From an uncultured Christensenella sp. (GTDB lineage Bacteria > Bacillota > Clostridia > Christensenellales > Borkfalkiaceae): a DNA stretch of 64,000 bases. Shown here one piece after another: positions 14,554 to 23,902 of this stretch. Position numbers and translations under genes: made by a program. Below the pieces are notes generated by a model. The model was not told where the DNA came from and did no database searches. It saw only the letters and a list, made by a program, of their open reading frames with translations. Location: assembly GCA_910579525.1 (NCBI GenBank), contig CAJTUK010000004.1, positions 1 through 64,000 on the forward strand. The letters are read 5' to 3'. Position 1 is the stretch's first letter. Each line of letters opens with the position of its first letter.

Positions 14554-16848
14554 ATGAAAAGAATTTTACCGGAGTTTACGCTCACGGACGAACAACTAAA
14601 TACCGTGCGGGCGTTAGCCCGCGAGTGCGGACTCTGCGAAGAAACAGTTAAGATACTTTTCGGCAGAGGCTTAAGAGATAAGGAAAGCATAACTCGGTTT
14701 ATGAACCCTTCGAAATCTCACTTTGTTTCGCCCTTTAAAATGAGCGGAATGACCGAAGCGGTAAAACTTATTACGCGCGCCCGCGACGAGGGCTGGGCAG
14801 TTTTGGTCTACGGAGATTACGACGCGGACGGAATTTGCGCTTCTACAATTATGGCCGGCGCTTTGCGGGATTTCGGAATAGAGCCGTTTGTAACCGTGCC
14901 GGAACGAAAAGATGGTTACGGTCTTTCGCAAGGGCTTATAGACGAGATTTTCGACGAATTCTTTCCGCAACTGGTAATAACGGTGGATTGCGGAATCTCC
15001 GGCGCGGCCGAAGTCGAATATATTAAGGAACTCGGCGCCGAGGTAATAGTTACCGACCACCACGAATTGCCGGATATTATCCCCGACTGTATTTGCATAA
15101 ACCCGAAGTTTGAAGACGGTTACGAATACGACAACCTCTGCGGTGCCGGCGTGGCTTTTAAAGTGGCGTGCGCGCTGAACGGAGAAGATAGCTATAAGTA
15201 TCTCGATTATGCCGCTATAGCGACAGTGGCGGACAGCGTGACGCTTACGGGCGAAAATCGCGATATTGTTTACGAGGGTTTAAAACTCATAAATTCTTCG
15301 CCCAAAAAAAATTATTCTTATTTTCTGGGCAAACAGGACGTTGTAACTTCGCAGACAGTGGCTTTTTCCATTGCGCCTAAAATAAACGCCGCGGGCAGAA
15401 TGGGGGACGCCAAGGCAGCGCTTTCGTTGTTTGACGAACAGGACGAATCCAAAATATTCGAACTGGCAAGCAAACTTTCGGCATACAATATCGAGCGTCA
15501 GCAGTGCTGTGACGAACTCTATAACAGCGCTAAACAGATGATTAAGGAAAAGGGCGACTACGGCAAGATAATTATGCTGTGCAACGAAAACTGGAACACG
15601 GGTTTCGTCGGCATAGTTGCGGCAAAAATAGTCGAAGAATTTTCTCGTCCCGCAATTTTGTTTGTGAAAAACGGAGATATGTTAAAGGGGTCTGCCCGTT
15701 CGATTGAAAACGTAAACGTTTTCGAAGCGCTTAAAGCGTGTTCGCAATATATTGCGGAATTCGGCGGGCACTCGCAGGCGGCGGGTGTAAACGTAACGGT
15801 TGACAACTTTGAAAAGCTCGAAGCTGCTTTAAACGAATATATGGGCGCGCACTATACTGAAGACGATTTTGCTCATGCAGTGTACGTGAACGGTTCCGCG
15901 GATAGTTTTTCGTTAAAGTTCGTAAAGGAGCTCGAACGGTTAGAGCCGTTCGGCATGGGTAATCGCAGACCGTTGTTCGAAGCGGAAGAACGTTCCGTGC
16001 CCGTGCGTACTCTTAAAGACGTTCATTTGTCCGTTAAGAGCGAGAAGCTGGAATTTATGTATTTCGGCGGTGCAAAATATAAAAAACTGATAGAAAGTTT
16101 CGCCGCGAAAAAATTTATTTTCGAATTTAATGTTTCGGAATTCAGAGGGAAGGAAACCGTTAAAGGGTTTATTCGCGACGTAGTGTACGGAAAAGACGCT
16201 TGTTATTCGGCCGAAGAGGATATCGCACTCTGTGCTTTGGAAACTTTGTCAGCGCCGAAAACGGGAAAAATTCATTCAATAAAGCGCGACGAGGTGGTAA
16301 ATCTTATGCTCGGCAGCGGTGCGGGCACAGTATTTTTAACTTGGGACGCGAAAACCGTGGAAAGATTTCCGGAATGCGCGGGGATTAATTGCGACTTATT
16401 TACTCCGTCGCTCCGTAATTTTTCCACAAGCGTACTTTATGCGCCTGACGCTTGCGTCGATTTGAGCGGATACAGAAGAGTAATACTTCTCGATACGCCC
16501 GCGGCAGGCGGTCGGCTTGCTTTGGGGGACGGAAAAGAGGCTGAAATCTGCGATGGCACCGGTTATGCCGGCTATTTGCACGGAATTTCGTGCGAGCGTG
16601 AAATTTTACTGGATATTTTTTCTAAACTTTCGGCAAATGCCGGCAATCTTGAAGGGGCTTCGGCTTATGAGGTAGTAAAATGTGGAAAATTTGCCGATAA
16701 ACTTCAATATATGTTTGCAATTAAAGTATTTGAACAGCTCGGGCTTTTAACTTTCGAGAACGGCAGAATGGAAGTGATCAGGGGAGTTAAGAGCAGGCTT
16801 GAAAATTCTGAACTTTATAATATCGTGAGGGAGGTGTGTAGGCGGTAA
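14554..16848 (+). CDS. recJ: single-stranded-DNA-specific exonuclease RecJ
   Basis: A 764-aa 5'-3' single-strand exonuclease used in recombination and mismatch or base repair. DHH motifs: YGDYDADGICAS (motif I, about residues 88-99), TVDCGISG (motif II), VTDHHELPD (motif III, about 167-175), and ADSVTLTGENR (motif IV). DHHA1 has GGHSQAAG (about 406-413). The OB-like region begins around PFGMGNRRPLF. The C-terminal ~190 residues are the low-conservation domain of clostridial RecJ. No ribosome site is visible and the secF terminator abuts the start, so expression may need read-through. Confidence 0.93.
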   Translation: MKRILPEFTLTDEQLNTVRALARECGLCEETVKILFGRGLRDKESITRFMNPSKSHFVSPFKMSGMTEAVKLITRARDEGWAVLVYGDYDADGICASTIMAGALRDFGIEPFVTVPERKDGYGLSQGLIDEIFDEFFPQLVITVDCGISGAAEVEYIKELGAEVIVTDHHELPDIIPDCICINPKFEDGYEYDNLCGAGVAFKVACALNGEDSYKYLDYAAIATVADSVTLTGENRDIVYEGLKLINSSPKKNYSYFLGKQDVVTSQTVAFSIAPKINAAGRMGDAKAALSLFDEQDESKIFELASKLSAYNIERQQCCDELYNSAKQMIKEKGDYGKIIMLCNENWNTGFVGIVAAKIVEEFSRPAILFVKNGDMLKGSARSIENVNVFEALKACSQYIAEFGGHSQAAGVNVTVDNFEKLEAALNEYMGAHYTEDDFAHAVYVNGSADSFSLKFVKELERLEPFGMGNRRPLFEAEERSVPVRTLKDVHLSVKSEKLEFMYFGGAKYKKLIESFAAKKFIFEFNVSEFRGKETVKGFIRDVVYGKDACYSAEEDIALCALETLSAPKTGKIHSIKRDEVVNLMLGSGAGTVFLTWDAKTVERFPECAGINCDLFTPSLRNFSTSVLYAPDACVDLSGYRRVILLDTPAAGGRLALGDGKEAEICDGTGYAGYLHGISCEREILLDIFSKLSANAGNLEGASAYEVVKCGKFADKLQYMFAIKVFEQLGLLTFENGRMEVIRGVKSRLENSELYNIVREVCRR

Positions 16849-18977
16849 TGGACGTAATAGAAAAAATCAAAGCAAACTATTCAACCGAAGATGCGTTGCT
16901 GTTGCAGTCGGCTTACGATTACGCCGAAAGTATGCACAGCGGGCAGAAGCGAGCTTCCGGCGAGCCGTATTTTTCCCACCCTTGCGCCGTTGCGGAAATA
17001 TTAATCGATTTGGGACTGGATACTCCTACGGTTGCGGCGGCTTTTCTTCACGACGTAGTAGAAGACACCCCCGCCACGGAAGACGATATTCAGCGCCGTT
17101 TCGGCAGGGAAATTATGACCCTCGTCGAGGGAGTTACAAAGCTCGATAAAATCAATTACCGTACCCACGAGGAAGAGGACGCCGAAAATTTCAGAAAAAT
17201 TTTCGTGGCTATGGCGAACGATGTGCGCGTAATAATTATAAAACTTGCCGACAGGTTGCACAATATGCGTTCGTTGAATTTCCTTTCAAACGAGCGCCAA
17301 CAGAGAATAGCAAAAGAAACGCTTGAAATTTTTACGCCGCTTGCGGGCAGACTCGGTATTTCGCAGATTAAATGCGAGCTTGAAGATTTGTGCCTCAAAT
17401 ATCTCGACCCCGAAGCATACGAGTTTCTTGTAACGAACATAAATCAGGAGCTGCGCGACAGAAAGTCGTTTGTCGATTTCGTAGTCGAGCAGATAAAGCA
17501 AATATTAATCGAAAGCAACATAGACGGCGAGGTGTTGGGCAGACCTAAACATTTTTATTCGATTTACCGCAAAATGAAAAATCAGGGCAAGACTCTTGAC
17601 CAGATTTACGATTTGACCGCCGTGCGAGTAATAGTCGACACTACAGAGGAGTGCTACGAAATTTTGGGTAAAATCCACAAACAGTGGAAGCCGGTCCCCG
17701 GCAGAATCAAAGATTATATTGCAACTCCCAAGCGCAATATGTATCAGTCGCTTCATACAACGGTAGTTACGAACTTCGGGCAATTTTTCGAAATTCAGAT
17801 TCGCACCGTCGAGATGCATAAGATGGCGGAATACGGTATTGCGGCGCACTGGAAGTACAAAGAAAATAAATCTAACGAAAACAACTTCGACGCGCGTCTC
17901 TCGTGGATACGCGACGTTATGGACTGGCAGGGCAGCCTTAACGAATCCAAAGAATTTGTAGACAGCCTTAAAAACGACCTTTATGACAACGAATTACTCG
18001 TGTTTACTCCGCAAGGTAAAGTTATTTCGTTGCCGCTTGCGGCCACCCCTGTCGACTTTGCTTATGCAATTCATTCCGAAGTCGGAAACAAATGCGTCGG
18101 AGCAAAGGTTAACGGAAAAATAGTCGCTCTCGATTCCGAGCTGACTACGGGCGACGTTGTTGAAATTTTAACTCAATCCAACGGCAAGGGGCCTTCGTGG
18201 GATTGGCTCAAATTTGTAAAATCGGGCTCGGCAAAGGCAAAAATCCGTCAGTTTTTCAAACGTGAAATGAAGGAGGAAAACATAAAGACGGGTCGCTCTA
18301 TGCTCGAAGCGGAGGCAAAACGCAAGGGGTATAATTTAAACGACCTTCTAACCGAAAATTCTTTTAAAAAACTTTCAAACAAGTTGGTTTTCAGCTCGGA
18401 AAACGAAATGATGGCTTCGGTCGGCTACGGTGCGGTTAGCGTTAATTCGGTAATTTACAAGCTTATAGATTATTATAAGAAAGAAACGCCAAAGCCTGTA
18501 GACGTCGTAGACGCGAGCAAGTTAAAACACACGCCAGCCGGTAGCGTAACGATAAAGGGTATGAGCGGGCTTTTAGTTAAATTTGCGCACTGTTGCAATC
18601 CCGTCCCCGGTGACGAAATAGTCGGTTTCGTTTCTCATGGAAGGGGAGTCATAGTTCACAGAACCGACTGCACTAACCTTAAAGATCTTGACCCCAACCG
18701 TCTACAACCTGCGCAGTGGACCGGTGACATAGACGCCGATTTCCTTGCGGGCATAAAGGTAGTCGCGGATAACTACGACGGATTAACGGCCTTTGTTATT
18801 GCCGAAATTTCGGCTATGCGGCTTTCTTTTACGCAGATAAACGGTCGAATCAACAAAGAAAAGCAGGCCGAAGTCGAAGTCAGAATTAAGTTGAACAGGC
18901 GTTCCGATATAGACCTTTTGATTAACCGTCTAAAACGAGACAGGCATGTAATAGACGTATTCAGAACCTTCAATTAA
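16848..18977 (+). CDS. relA: bifunctional (p)ppGpp synthetase/hydrolase (RelA/SpoT)
   Basis: 709 aa controlling the stringent response. The HD hydrolase domain is intact (SHPCAVAEIL and FLHDVVEDT, about residues 43-75, later ADRLHNMR). The synthetase domain has YDLTAVRVIV, GRIKDYIATPK and YQSLHTTVV. A TGS domain (VFTPQGKVISLP...DFAYAIHSEVG, about 385-445), a zinc-finger/ZBD region with AHCCNPVPGDEIVGF, and a C-terminal ACT domain (about 635-709) follow. Both active sites look complete, so it is a Rel-type enzyme. The ATG overlaps the recJ stop by one base. The adenine phosphoribosyltransferase gene often found between recJ and relA in Clostridia is absent. Confidence 0.95.
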   Translation: MDVIEKIKANYSTEDALLLQSAYDYAESMHSGQKRASGEPYFSHPCAVAEILIDLGLDTPTVAAAFLHDVVEDTPATEDDIQRRFGREIMTLVEGVTKLDKINYRTHEEEDAENFRKIFVAMANDVRVIIIKLADRLHNMRSLNFLSNERQQRIAKETLEIFTPLAGRLGISQIKCELEDLCLKYLDPEAYEFLVTNINQELRDRKSFVDFVVEQIKQILIESNIDGEVLGRPKHFYSIYRKMKNQGKTLDQIYDLTAVRVIVDTTEECYEILGKIHKQWKPVPGRIKDYIATPKRNMYQSLHTTVVTNFGQFFEIQIRTVEMHKMAEYGIAAHWKYKENKSNENNFDARLSWIRDVMDWQGSLNESKEFVDSLKNDLYDNELLVFTPQGKVISLPLAATPVDFAYAIHSEVGNKCVGAKVNGKIVALDSELTTGDVVEILTQSNGKGPSWDWLKFVKSGSAKAKIRQFFKREMKEENIKTGRSMLEAEAKRKGYNLNDLLTENSFKKLSNKLVFSSENEMMASVGYGAVSVNSVIYKLIDYYKKETPKPVDVVDASKLKHTPAGSVTIKGMSGLLVKFAHCCNPVPGDEIVGFVSHGRGVIVHRTDCTNLKDLDPNRLQPAQWTGDIDADFLAGIKVVADNYDGLTAFVIAEISAMRLSFTQINGRINKEKQAEVEVRIKLNRRSDIDLLINRLKRDRHVIDVFRTFN

Positions 18978-18978
18978 T

Positions 18979-19593
18979 ATGAAAGTTATAAAAGTTTACC
19001 CCCGCGGTTTTGGCGCAAACGCTTATATTCTAACTACGGACGGCAAAACAGCAGTGGTTGTCGATCCTGCCGACGGGCGCGTTTTGGAAACGCTTGCCGA
19101 AAGCGGACTCGAATGTAAAGCTGTTTTGCTCACTCACGGTCACTTCGATCACGTGGGCGCCTGCGGCGAACTGTTTGAAATCGACGCCCGCATATACTGC
19201 GGTGAACGTGAAAAAGATCTTATTTTCAGTAAAGAGTATCTGGGGATTTTCGGTGGAGTGGAAGTGCCGGAATTCAAAGTTTACAAAACTTTGTCCGACG
19301 GCGAAAAGTTAACGGCTTGCGGAATGGAGTTTACCGTGATGGCAACCGCGGGACATACTGCGGGAAGCGTTTGCTACGTTGTTGACGGTTGCATTTTTAC
19401 GGGCGATACTCTCTTTAAAAACGGAGTAGGACGTTGGGATTTACCTACGGGTAATTTTGAAGAACTTTGCGCAAGTCTTAAAAAAGTAAACTCGTTGAGT
19501 GGCGATTATACGTTGTATTGTGGTCACGGATCCGATACTTCTCTCGCCGTCGAGCGTAAAGAAAACCCCTATTTAAGGAATATCAAATGTTAA
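18979..19593 (+). CDS. MBL-fold metallo-hydrolase (glyoxalase II-like)
   Basis: 204 aa. The metal-binding signature is LLTHGHFDHVGA (HxHxDH, about residues 51-62), followed by AGHTAGSVCY (third His), FTGDTLF (bridging Asp) and LYCGHGSDT (last His), the set typical of the glyoxalase II-like group with two metal ions. Proteins of this type regularly sit between relA and hemZ in Clostridia. The substrate is unknown; hydroxyacylglutathione hydrolase would be an over-annotation in an organism that may lack glutathione. It starts 1 base after relA and overlaps hemZ by 7 bases. Confidence 0.85.
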   Translation: MKVIKVYPRGFGANAYILTTDGKTAVVVDPADGRVLETLAESGLECKAVLLTHGHFDHVGACGELFEIDARIYCGEREKDLIFSKEYLGIFGGVEVPEFKVYKTLSDGEKLTACGMEFTVMATAGHTAGSVCYVVDGCIFTGDTLFKNGVGRWDLPTGNFEELCASLKKVNSLSGDYTLYCGHGSDTSLAVERKENPYLRNIKC

Positions 19594-20954
19594 ATACCAA
19601 CTGTGAAGCCATGCGCGATGAAATTATGCTTGTTATCCGTGCTTTCGATTGCGAAGACGAGGATTTCACTCATTATTTTTCGGGCAGTTTCGGCAAATTT
19701 TTAAATTCGATAGAGTATTGCGGCGAGTTTTACGACTTCGAGGAGGAGTATAAAGCAGAAAACGACTTGGTTTTTAAACGGCTTGCAAAAAGAGCGGTTA
19801 AACTTGCGTTTTATAGAGTTTTATCACAGGCAAAAGGGATAAATCTGCCATGGGGCGCGCTTACCGGAATAAGACCCACAAAGCTCGCCTATACGGAAAT
19901 TTCGTCTGGCGGGGACTTCGAAAAGCTGTTTGAAAAGATGTGTGTTTCGCCTGAAAATACCGCTTTGGTAAAAAAAATACTCGAAGTTCAAAAAGGCGTT
20001 TATAAAAAGGGCGGGCAGGATTTATATATCAGTTTGCCGTTCTGTCCGACTAAATGCGACTACTGTTCGTTTATTACCGCACCGATAAATAGCACGGAAA
20101 AATACGTCGACGGATATATCGACTGTGTTATAAAAGAACTTTACTCCGTTGCCACGCTCGTTAAAAATCTGCGCAGCGTTTATATAGGCGGCGGTACACC
20201 GTTTGTACTCGAAAACGATAAATTGACCCCCATATATGCCGCAGTTAAGCAACTTTTCGGCGCAAACTTCGAGTATACGGTAGAAGCGGGCAGACCCGAC
20301 GTTTTTTCAGACGAAAAACTCGCCGCGGCAAAGGAGTACGGAGTAAACCGAATATGCGTTAATCCGCAGTCGTTTCTCGATAAAACGCTCGAAGCAATAG
20401 GCAGAAAACACACCGCCGCGCAAACGGTCGAAGCCTATCAGTTAGCTAAAAAGTATGGTTTTGACATTAACATTGATTTGATCGCGGGACTTGCAGGTGA
20501 AACGCCGGAAGATTTTGCATTTTCCGTAGATACGGCGATCGGTCTGAATCCGGAAAACATAACGGTGCATACGCTTTCCCTTAAATCGGGTGCAAAGCTT
20601 AAAGAAAAAACCAAAAAACTTAACGTGGCTGGTATAGGTGAAATGATAGCGCTTTCACGCGATAAACTTTCAAAAGCCGGTTACGAACCTTACTATTTAT
20701 ATCGCCAGAAGTATCAGGCGGGCGGGCTCGAAAACGTGGGCTGGGCTAAGCCCGATAAAGCGTGCGTTTACAACATAGACGTTATGGAAGAAATCACCGA
20801 TAACATAGCCGTAGGCGCAAACGCAATATCAAAAAAGCTTTTCGGCGAAGAAGACCGTATAGAGCGTTATGCTTCACCCAAAGATATCCCCACTTACATA
20901 CGTAAGGTCGATAAAATTATTTCGGAAAGAAACGATCTTTTTAATCAGCGTTAA
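19587..20954 (+). CDS. hemZ: coproporphyrinogen dehydrogenase-like radical SAM protein HemZ
   Basis: 455 aa. Radical SAM cluster ligands are Cys153, Cys157 and Cys160 in FCPTKCDYC, followed by YIGGGTPFVL and INIDLIAGLAGETPEDF as in the HemN/HemW superfamily. The ~145-residue N-terminal domain before the radical SAM core and TGIRPTKL are characteristic of HemZ rather than HemN or HemW. In Bacillus HemZ is linked to anaerobic coproporphyrinogen III oxidation; in Clostridia its real substrate is less certain, and no other haem genes are here. An AAGGA site precedes the ATG, inside the end of the MBL gene. Confidence 0.88.
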   Translation: MLNTNCEAMRDEIMLVIRAFDCEDEDFTHYFSGSFGKFLNSIEYCGEFYDFEEEYKAENDLVFKRLAKRAVKLAFYRVLSQAKGINLPWGALTGIRPTKLAYTEISSGGDFEKLFEKMCVSPENTALVKKILEVQKGVYKKGGQDLYISLPFCPTKCDYCSFITAPINSTEKYVDGYIDCVIKELYSVATLVKNLRSVYIGGGTPFVLENDKLTPIYAAVKQLFGANFEYTVEAGRPDVFSDEKLAAAKEYGVNRICVNPQSFLDKTLEAIGRKHTAAQTVEAYQLAKKYGFDINIDLIAGLAGETPEDFAFSVDTAIGLNPENITVHTLSLKSGAKLKEKTKKLNVAGIGEMIALSRDKLSKAGYEPYYLYRQKYQAGGLENVGWAKPDKACVYNIDVMEEITDNIAVGANAISKKLFGEEDRIERYASPKDIPTYIRKVDKIISERNDLFNQR

Positions 20955-20983
20955 AAAGGTTTTTATAAATAACGTTAAATCGT

Positions 20984-21012
20984 TTGCTTTTTTAAACCCG
21001 CTGTGCTAAAAT
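20984..21012 (+). promoter_or_regulatory. promoter of rpsO
   Basis: TTGCTT (20984-20989), 17 bp, TAAAAT (21007-21012), predicted start near 21019, giving a 77-base leader. Confidence 0.75.
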
Positions 21013-21027
21013 ATTAACGTTACGGTT

Positions 21028-21066
21028 ACAAAGCCGAGCGAATACTCAACGTCGGGCTTTGTTTTT
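21028..21066 (+). promoter_or_regulatory. rpsO leader hairpin, possible attenuator
   Basis: ACAAAGCC pairs with GGCTTTGT, with an inner GCG-CGT stem beyond an internal loop, and a short T-run follows. It lies between the predicted start of transcription and the AGGAGG site of rpsO. It could be an intrinsic attenuator or an S15-binding autoregulatory leader, which S15 mRNAs of other bacteria carry in various forms. Confidence 0.55.
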
Positions 21067-21095
21067 CGCAAATATTCCATAGGAGGATAAAGCAA

Positions 21096-21350
21096 ATGGA
21101 AAAACAGGAACTTATCGCAAAATACGCAACGAAGGAAGGAGATACCGGTTCGCCCGAAGTGCAGATAGCTCTTCTTACCGAGAGAATCAATCACCTTAAC
21201 GAACACCTTAAAGAGCATATTCACGATAACCATTCCCGTCGCGGACTTTTAAAGATGGTTGGTCGCAGAAGAGGACTTTTAGACTATCTTAAAAGCAAGG
21301 ACATCGAAAGATACCGTGCTATAGTCGCAGCGCTGGGTTTAAGAAAGTAA
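21096..21350 (+). CDS. rpsO: 30S ribosomal protein S15
   Basis: 84 aa, slightly shorter than the usual 88-89, binding the three-way junction of 16S rRNA helices 20-22. Family landmarks: DTGSPEVQIALLTERINHLNEHLKEH, then DNHSRRGLLKMVGRRRGLLDYLK, and IERYRAIVAALGLRK at the end. The missing residues are at the N terminus. A strong AGGAGG site precedes the ATG. Gene order rpsO-pnp is widely conserved. Confidence 0.97.
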   Translation: MEKQELIAKYATKEGDTGSPEVQIALLTERINHLNEHLKEHIHDNHSRRGLLKMVGRRRGLLDYLKSKDIERYRAIVAALGLRK

Positions 21351-21354
21351 TTAA

Positions 21355-21389
21355 AAGAGAGCGTCACTTTTTCGTGCGCTCTTTTTTTC
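21355..21389 (+). terminator. rpsO terminator
   Basis: AGAGCG-CAC with GTG-CGCTCT (one bulged T) and a long T-run. It separates rpsO from pnp, which lie only 99 bases apart. Confidence 0.8.
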
Positions 21390-21449
21390 TTAAAAAACCG
21401 TTCGTAACGGGCGTTACGGGCACAAGAACAGAAAAGGAGAACAGGATTA

Positions 21450-23543
21450 ATGAACTTTAAGCAATTTAAAATGAAAGTCGGCGGCAGAGAAATCACCGTT
21501 GAAACGGGTAAGTACGCAGAGCAGACTAACGGCTCGTGCGTGGTAAGATGCGGCGAAACCGCGGTTATGGTTTCGGTGTGCATGTCTGCTTCCCCCCGTG
21601 AAGGAATGGATTTCTTTCCTTTGCAGGTTGACTATGAAGAGAAGATGTATTCCGTGGGCAAAATTCCCGGCGGTTTCAAAAAGCGCGAGGGCAGAGCGAG
21701 CGACAAGGCAATTTTAACGGCGCGCCTTATCGACAGACCTCTCCGTCCCTTATTTCCCAAAGGTCTTTTTAACGACGTCGTAGTAACGGCTCAAGCTCTT
21801 TCGGTAGAGCCCGATATTTCGCCCGAACCGCTCGCAATGATAGGTTCGTCCATTGCAATCGCTATATCCGATATCCCTTGGGCTGGTCCTACCGGTTCGG
21901 TAGTCGTTGGTATGGTAGACGGCAAGTATGTTATTAACCCCGACCTTGCGCAGCGCGAAAAGAGCGCTATTCACCTCAATCTTGCGGGTACTAAAGACGC
22001 TATTCTTATGATAGAAGCGGGCGCCGACGAAGTAACCAATGAAGAAATGGTCGGCGCAATAATGTACGGCCACGAAGAAATCAAAAAGATTTGTAAATTT
22101 ATAGAAGAAAAAATCGTTCCCGCATGCGGCAAGCCCAAGCTTGAAATCGAGCTTTATCACATACCCGAAGAACTCGACGCCGAAGTGCGTAAATATGCGG
22201 GCGAAAAAATCGACTGGGCAATCGATACTTTCGACAGACAAGAGAGAGAAAAGAGACAGAACGAAGCCGAAAAAGAAGTTTTGGAACACTTTGCCGATAT
22301 TTATCCCGATAACAAGCGCGAAATTAAGGACAGTTTGTATTACCTCACCAAAGAAAAGGTTCGTGCAAAGATATTCGACAAGGGTATCCGCCCCGACGGC
22401 AGAGGCTTAAAAGACGTTCGTCCGATTTGGTGCGAAAAAGGAATTCTGCCCCGCGTTCACGGTTCGGCTATATTCACCAGAGGACAAACTCAAACCCTTA
22501 CCACATGCACGCTCGGTATGCTCGGAGAAGCGCAGAAACTCGAAGGGCTTGACGAAGAAACTTCAAAGAGATATATGCACCAGTATAACTTCCCCGGTTA
22601 TTGCACGGGTGAAGCAAAGGCGCTCCGTTCGCCCGGCAGGCGCGAGATAGGTCACGGCGCTCTTGCCGAGCGCGCGCTCATTCCCGTGATTCCTTCCGAA
22701 GAAGATTTCCCTTACGCTATCAGGGTTGTAAACGATATCACTTCGTCTAACGGTTCGTCGTCAATGGCTTCCGTCTGCGGTTCGACAATGGCGCTCATGA
22801 ATGCGGGCGTGCCCATTAAAGCTCCTGTTGCGGGCGTTGCCATGGGACTTATTAAAAATCAGGAAACGGGCGAGTTCAAAGTTCTCACCGATATTCAGGG
22901 ACTTGAAGATTTCCTCGGCGATATGGACTTTAAAGTTGCGGGAACTACCAAAGGTATCACCGCTATCCAGATGGATATTAAAATCAAAGGCATTTCCGAA
23001 GAGATTATGCACACTGCAATCAATCAGGCGAACGAAGGCAGACAGTTTATTCTCTCGAAGATGCTTGAATGCGTGCCCGAAGTCGCTCCCGAACTTTCCG
23101 TTTATGCTCCCAAGATTGTAAGCTTCGAAATCGATCCCGACAAGATAGGCGACGTTATCGGCAAGCAGGGTTGCGTAATCAAGAAGATTATGGAAGAAAC
23201 CGGCACCGAAATAGAGTTCAACGACGACGATAGCGGTCGCGGATATGTTGCATGTGTAGGTCCCGTAGAAAACGCGCTTAAAGCAAAGTCTATAATCCTC
23301 AATATTGCGCATGATCCCGAAGTAGGCGATATGTTCGTAGGTACGGTAGTAAGAATACTCAATTTCGGAGCTTTCGTGGAATTCGCACCGGGAAAAGACG
23401 GTATGATTCACATTTCCAAACTTTCCGACAAGCGCGTCGAAAAGGTGGAGGACGTAGTCAAAATAGGCGATTCCGTAAAAGTTGAAATTATCAAAATAGG
23501 AGATAAAGGCATCGATTTAAGGCTGCTTGAAAAATTATCTTAA
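21450..23543 (+). CDS. pnp: polyribonucleotide nucleotidyltransferase (PNPase)
   Basis: A 697-aa trimeric 3'-5' phosphorolytic exoribonuclease. Two RNase PH domains flank a helical linker: the first with FPLQVDYEEKMYSVGKIPGGF and LIDRPLRPLFP, the second with GIRPDGRGLKDVRP, FTRGQTQ and the catalytic DFLGDMDFKVAGT region (about residues 490-505). A KH domain (IGDVIGKQGCVIKKIMEETG, about 565-585) and an S1 domain (FVGTVVRILNFGAFVEFAPGKDGMIHISKLS, about 630-660) complete it. Normal length. GGAGAA precedes the ATG. Confidence 0.97.
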   Translation: MNFKQFKMKVGGREITVETGKYAEQTNGSCVVRCGETAVMVSVCMSASPREGMDFFPLQVDYEEKMYSVGKIPGGFKKREGRASDKAILTARLIDRPLRPLFPKGLFNDVVVTAQALSVEPDISPEPLAMIGSSIAIAISDIPWAGPTGSVVVGMVDGKYVINPDLAQREKSAIHLNLAGTKDAILMIEAGADEVTNEEMVGAIMYGHEEIKKICKFIEEKIVPACGKPKLEIELYHIPEELDAEVRKYAGEKIDWAIDTFDRQEREKRQNEAEKEVLEHFADIYPDNKREIKDSLYYLTKEKVRAKIFDKGIRPDGRGLKDVRPIWCEKGILPRVHGSAIFTRGQTQTLTTCTLGMLGEAQKLEGLDEETSKRYMHQYNFPGYCTGEAKALRSPGRREIGHGALAERALIPVIPSEEDFPYAIRVVNDITSSNGSSSMASVCGSTMALMNAGVPIKAPVAGVAMGLIKNQETGEFKVLTDIQGLEDFLGDMDFKVAGTTKGITAIQMDIKIKGISEEIMHTAINQANEGRQFILSKMLECVPEVAPELSVYAPKIVSFEIDPDKIGDVIGKQGCVIKKIMEETGTEIEFNDDDSGRGYVACVGPVENALKAKSIILNIAHDPEVGDMFVGTVVRILNFGAFVEFAPGKDGMIHISKLSDKRVEKVEDVVKIGDSVKVEIIKIGDKGIDLRLLEKLS

Positions 23544-23559
23544 AATTTAAATTATTAAC

Positions 23560-23591
23560 GTGCGCCCTGCGGCTTTAACCGCAGGGCGCAC
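23560..23591. terminator. bidirectional terminator between pnp and the DUF6809-like gene
   Basis: A perfect 13-bp GC-rich stem (GTGCGCCCTGCGG with CCGCAGGGCGCAC) and a CTTTAA loop, with T-rich flanks on both strands. It serves the converging pnp and minus-strand gene. Confidence 0.85.
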
Positions 23592-23594
23592 TTA

Positions 23595-23861
23595 TTATTT
23601 GTCCAACAAGGCGCCTATAGCTATAATCATACCCGTTTTAAATCCCGCCATATAAGCCGTATCTTCGGATTCTGCGGTAAGCTCGGCGTTTGCGTCTATA
23701 ATTTCGTTAAATTTGTCTTTTTGTATTTTGTCTAAATTATGTTCGTATGCGTTGCACAAGGCGTTAAATTTTTTATAAATTTTATAAAATTTGTCGCTCT
23801 GCTTTATTTTTTTGTTTCGGATATCGTTATAAAACAAATCTAAAATAGGTTCTATCTTCAT
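23595..23861 (-). CDS. small protein, possibly DUF6809-like, divergent from an XRE regulator
   Basis: 88 aa, mostly helical, no signal peptide. It begins MKIEPILDLFYNDIR and ends in YMAGFKTGMIIAIGALL, an arrangement (LxDLYYG-like N terminus, a charged middle, then a small-residue helix with GF..G) like the DUF6809-type small proteins of Clostridia; that match is from memory and tentative. Function unknown. GGAGAA precedes the ATG by 8 bases. Its promoter (23903-23931) holds a perfect palindrome, so it is very likely repressed by the neighbouring XRE protein. Confidence 0.75.
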   Translation of the reverse strand: MKIEPILDLFYNDIRNKKIKQSDKFYKIYKKFNALCNAYEHNLDKIQKDKFNEIIDANAELTAESEDTAYMAGFKTGMIIAIGALLDK

Positions 23862-23881
23862 GATTATTGTTCTCCAATTTC

Positions 23882-23896
23882 ATCTGCAATACAGAT
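23882..23896. promoter_or_regulatory. second XRE operator copy
   Basis: ATCTG-CAATA-CAGAT repeats the arms of the palindrome at 23909-23925 and lies over the predicted transcription start of the minus-strand gene. A third half-site (ATATCTGTAT, about 23958-23967) overlaps the start of the XRE gene. Confidence 0.7.
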
Positions 23897-23902
23897 AAAA
23901 TT

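Noticed and set aside
22761..23411. Minus-strand frame of 216 codons opposite pnp
   Set aside because: Shadow of the highly conserved PNPase coding sequence.
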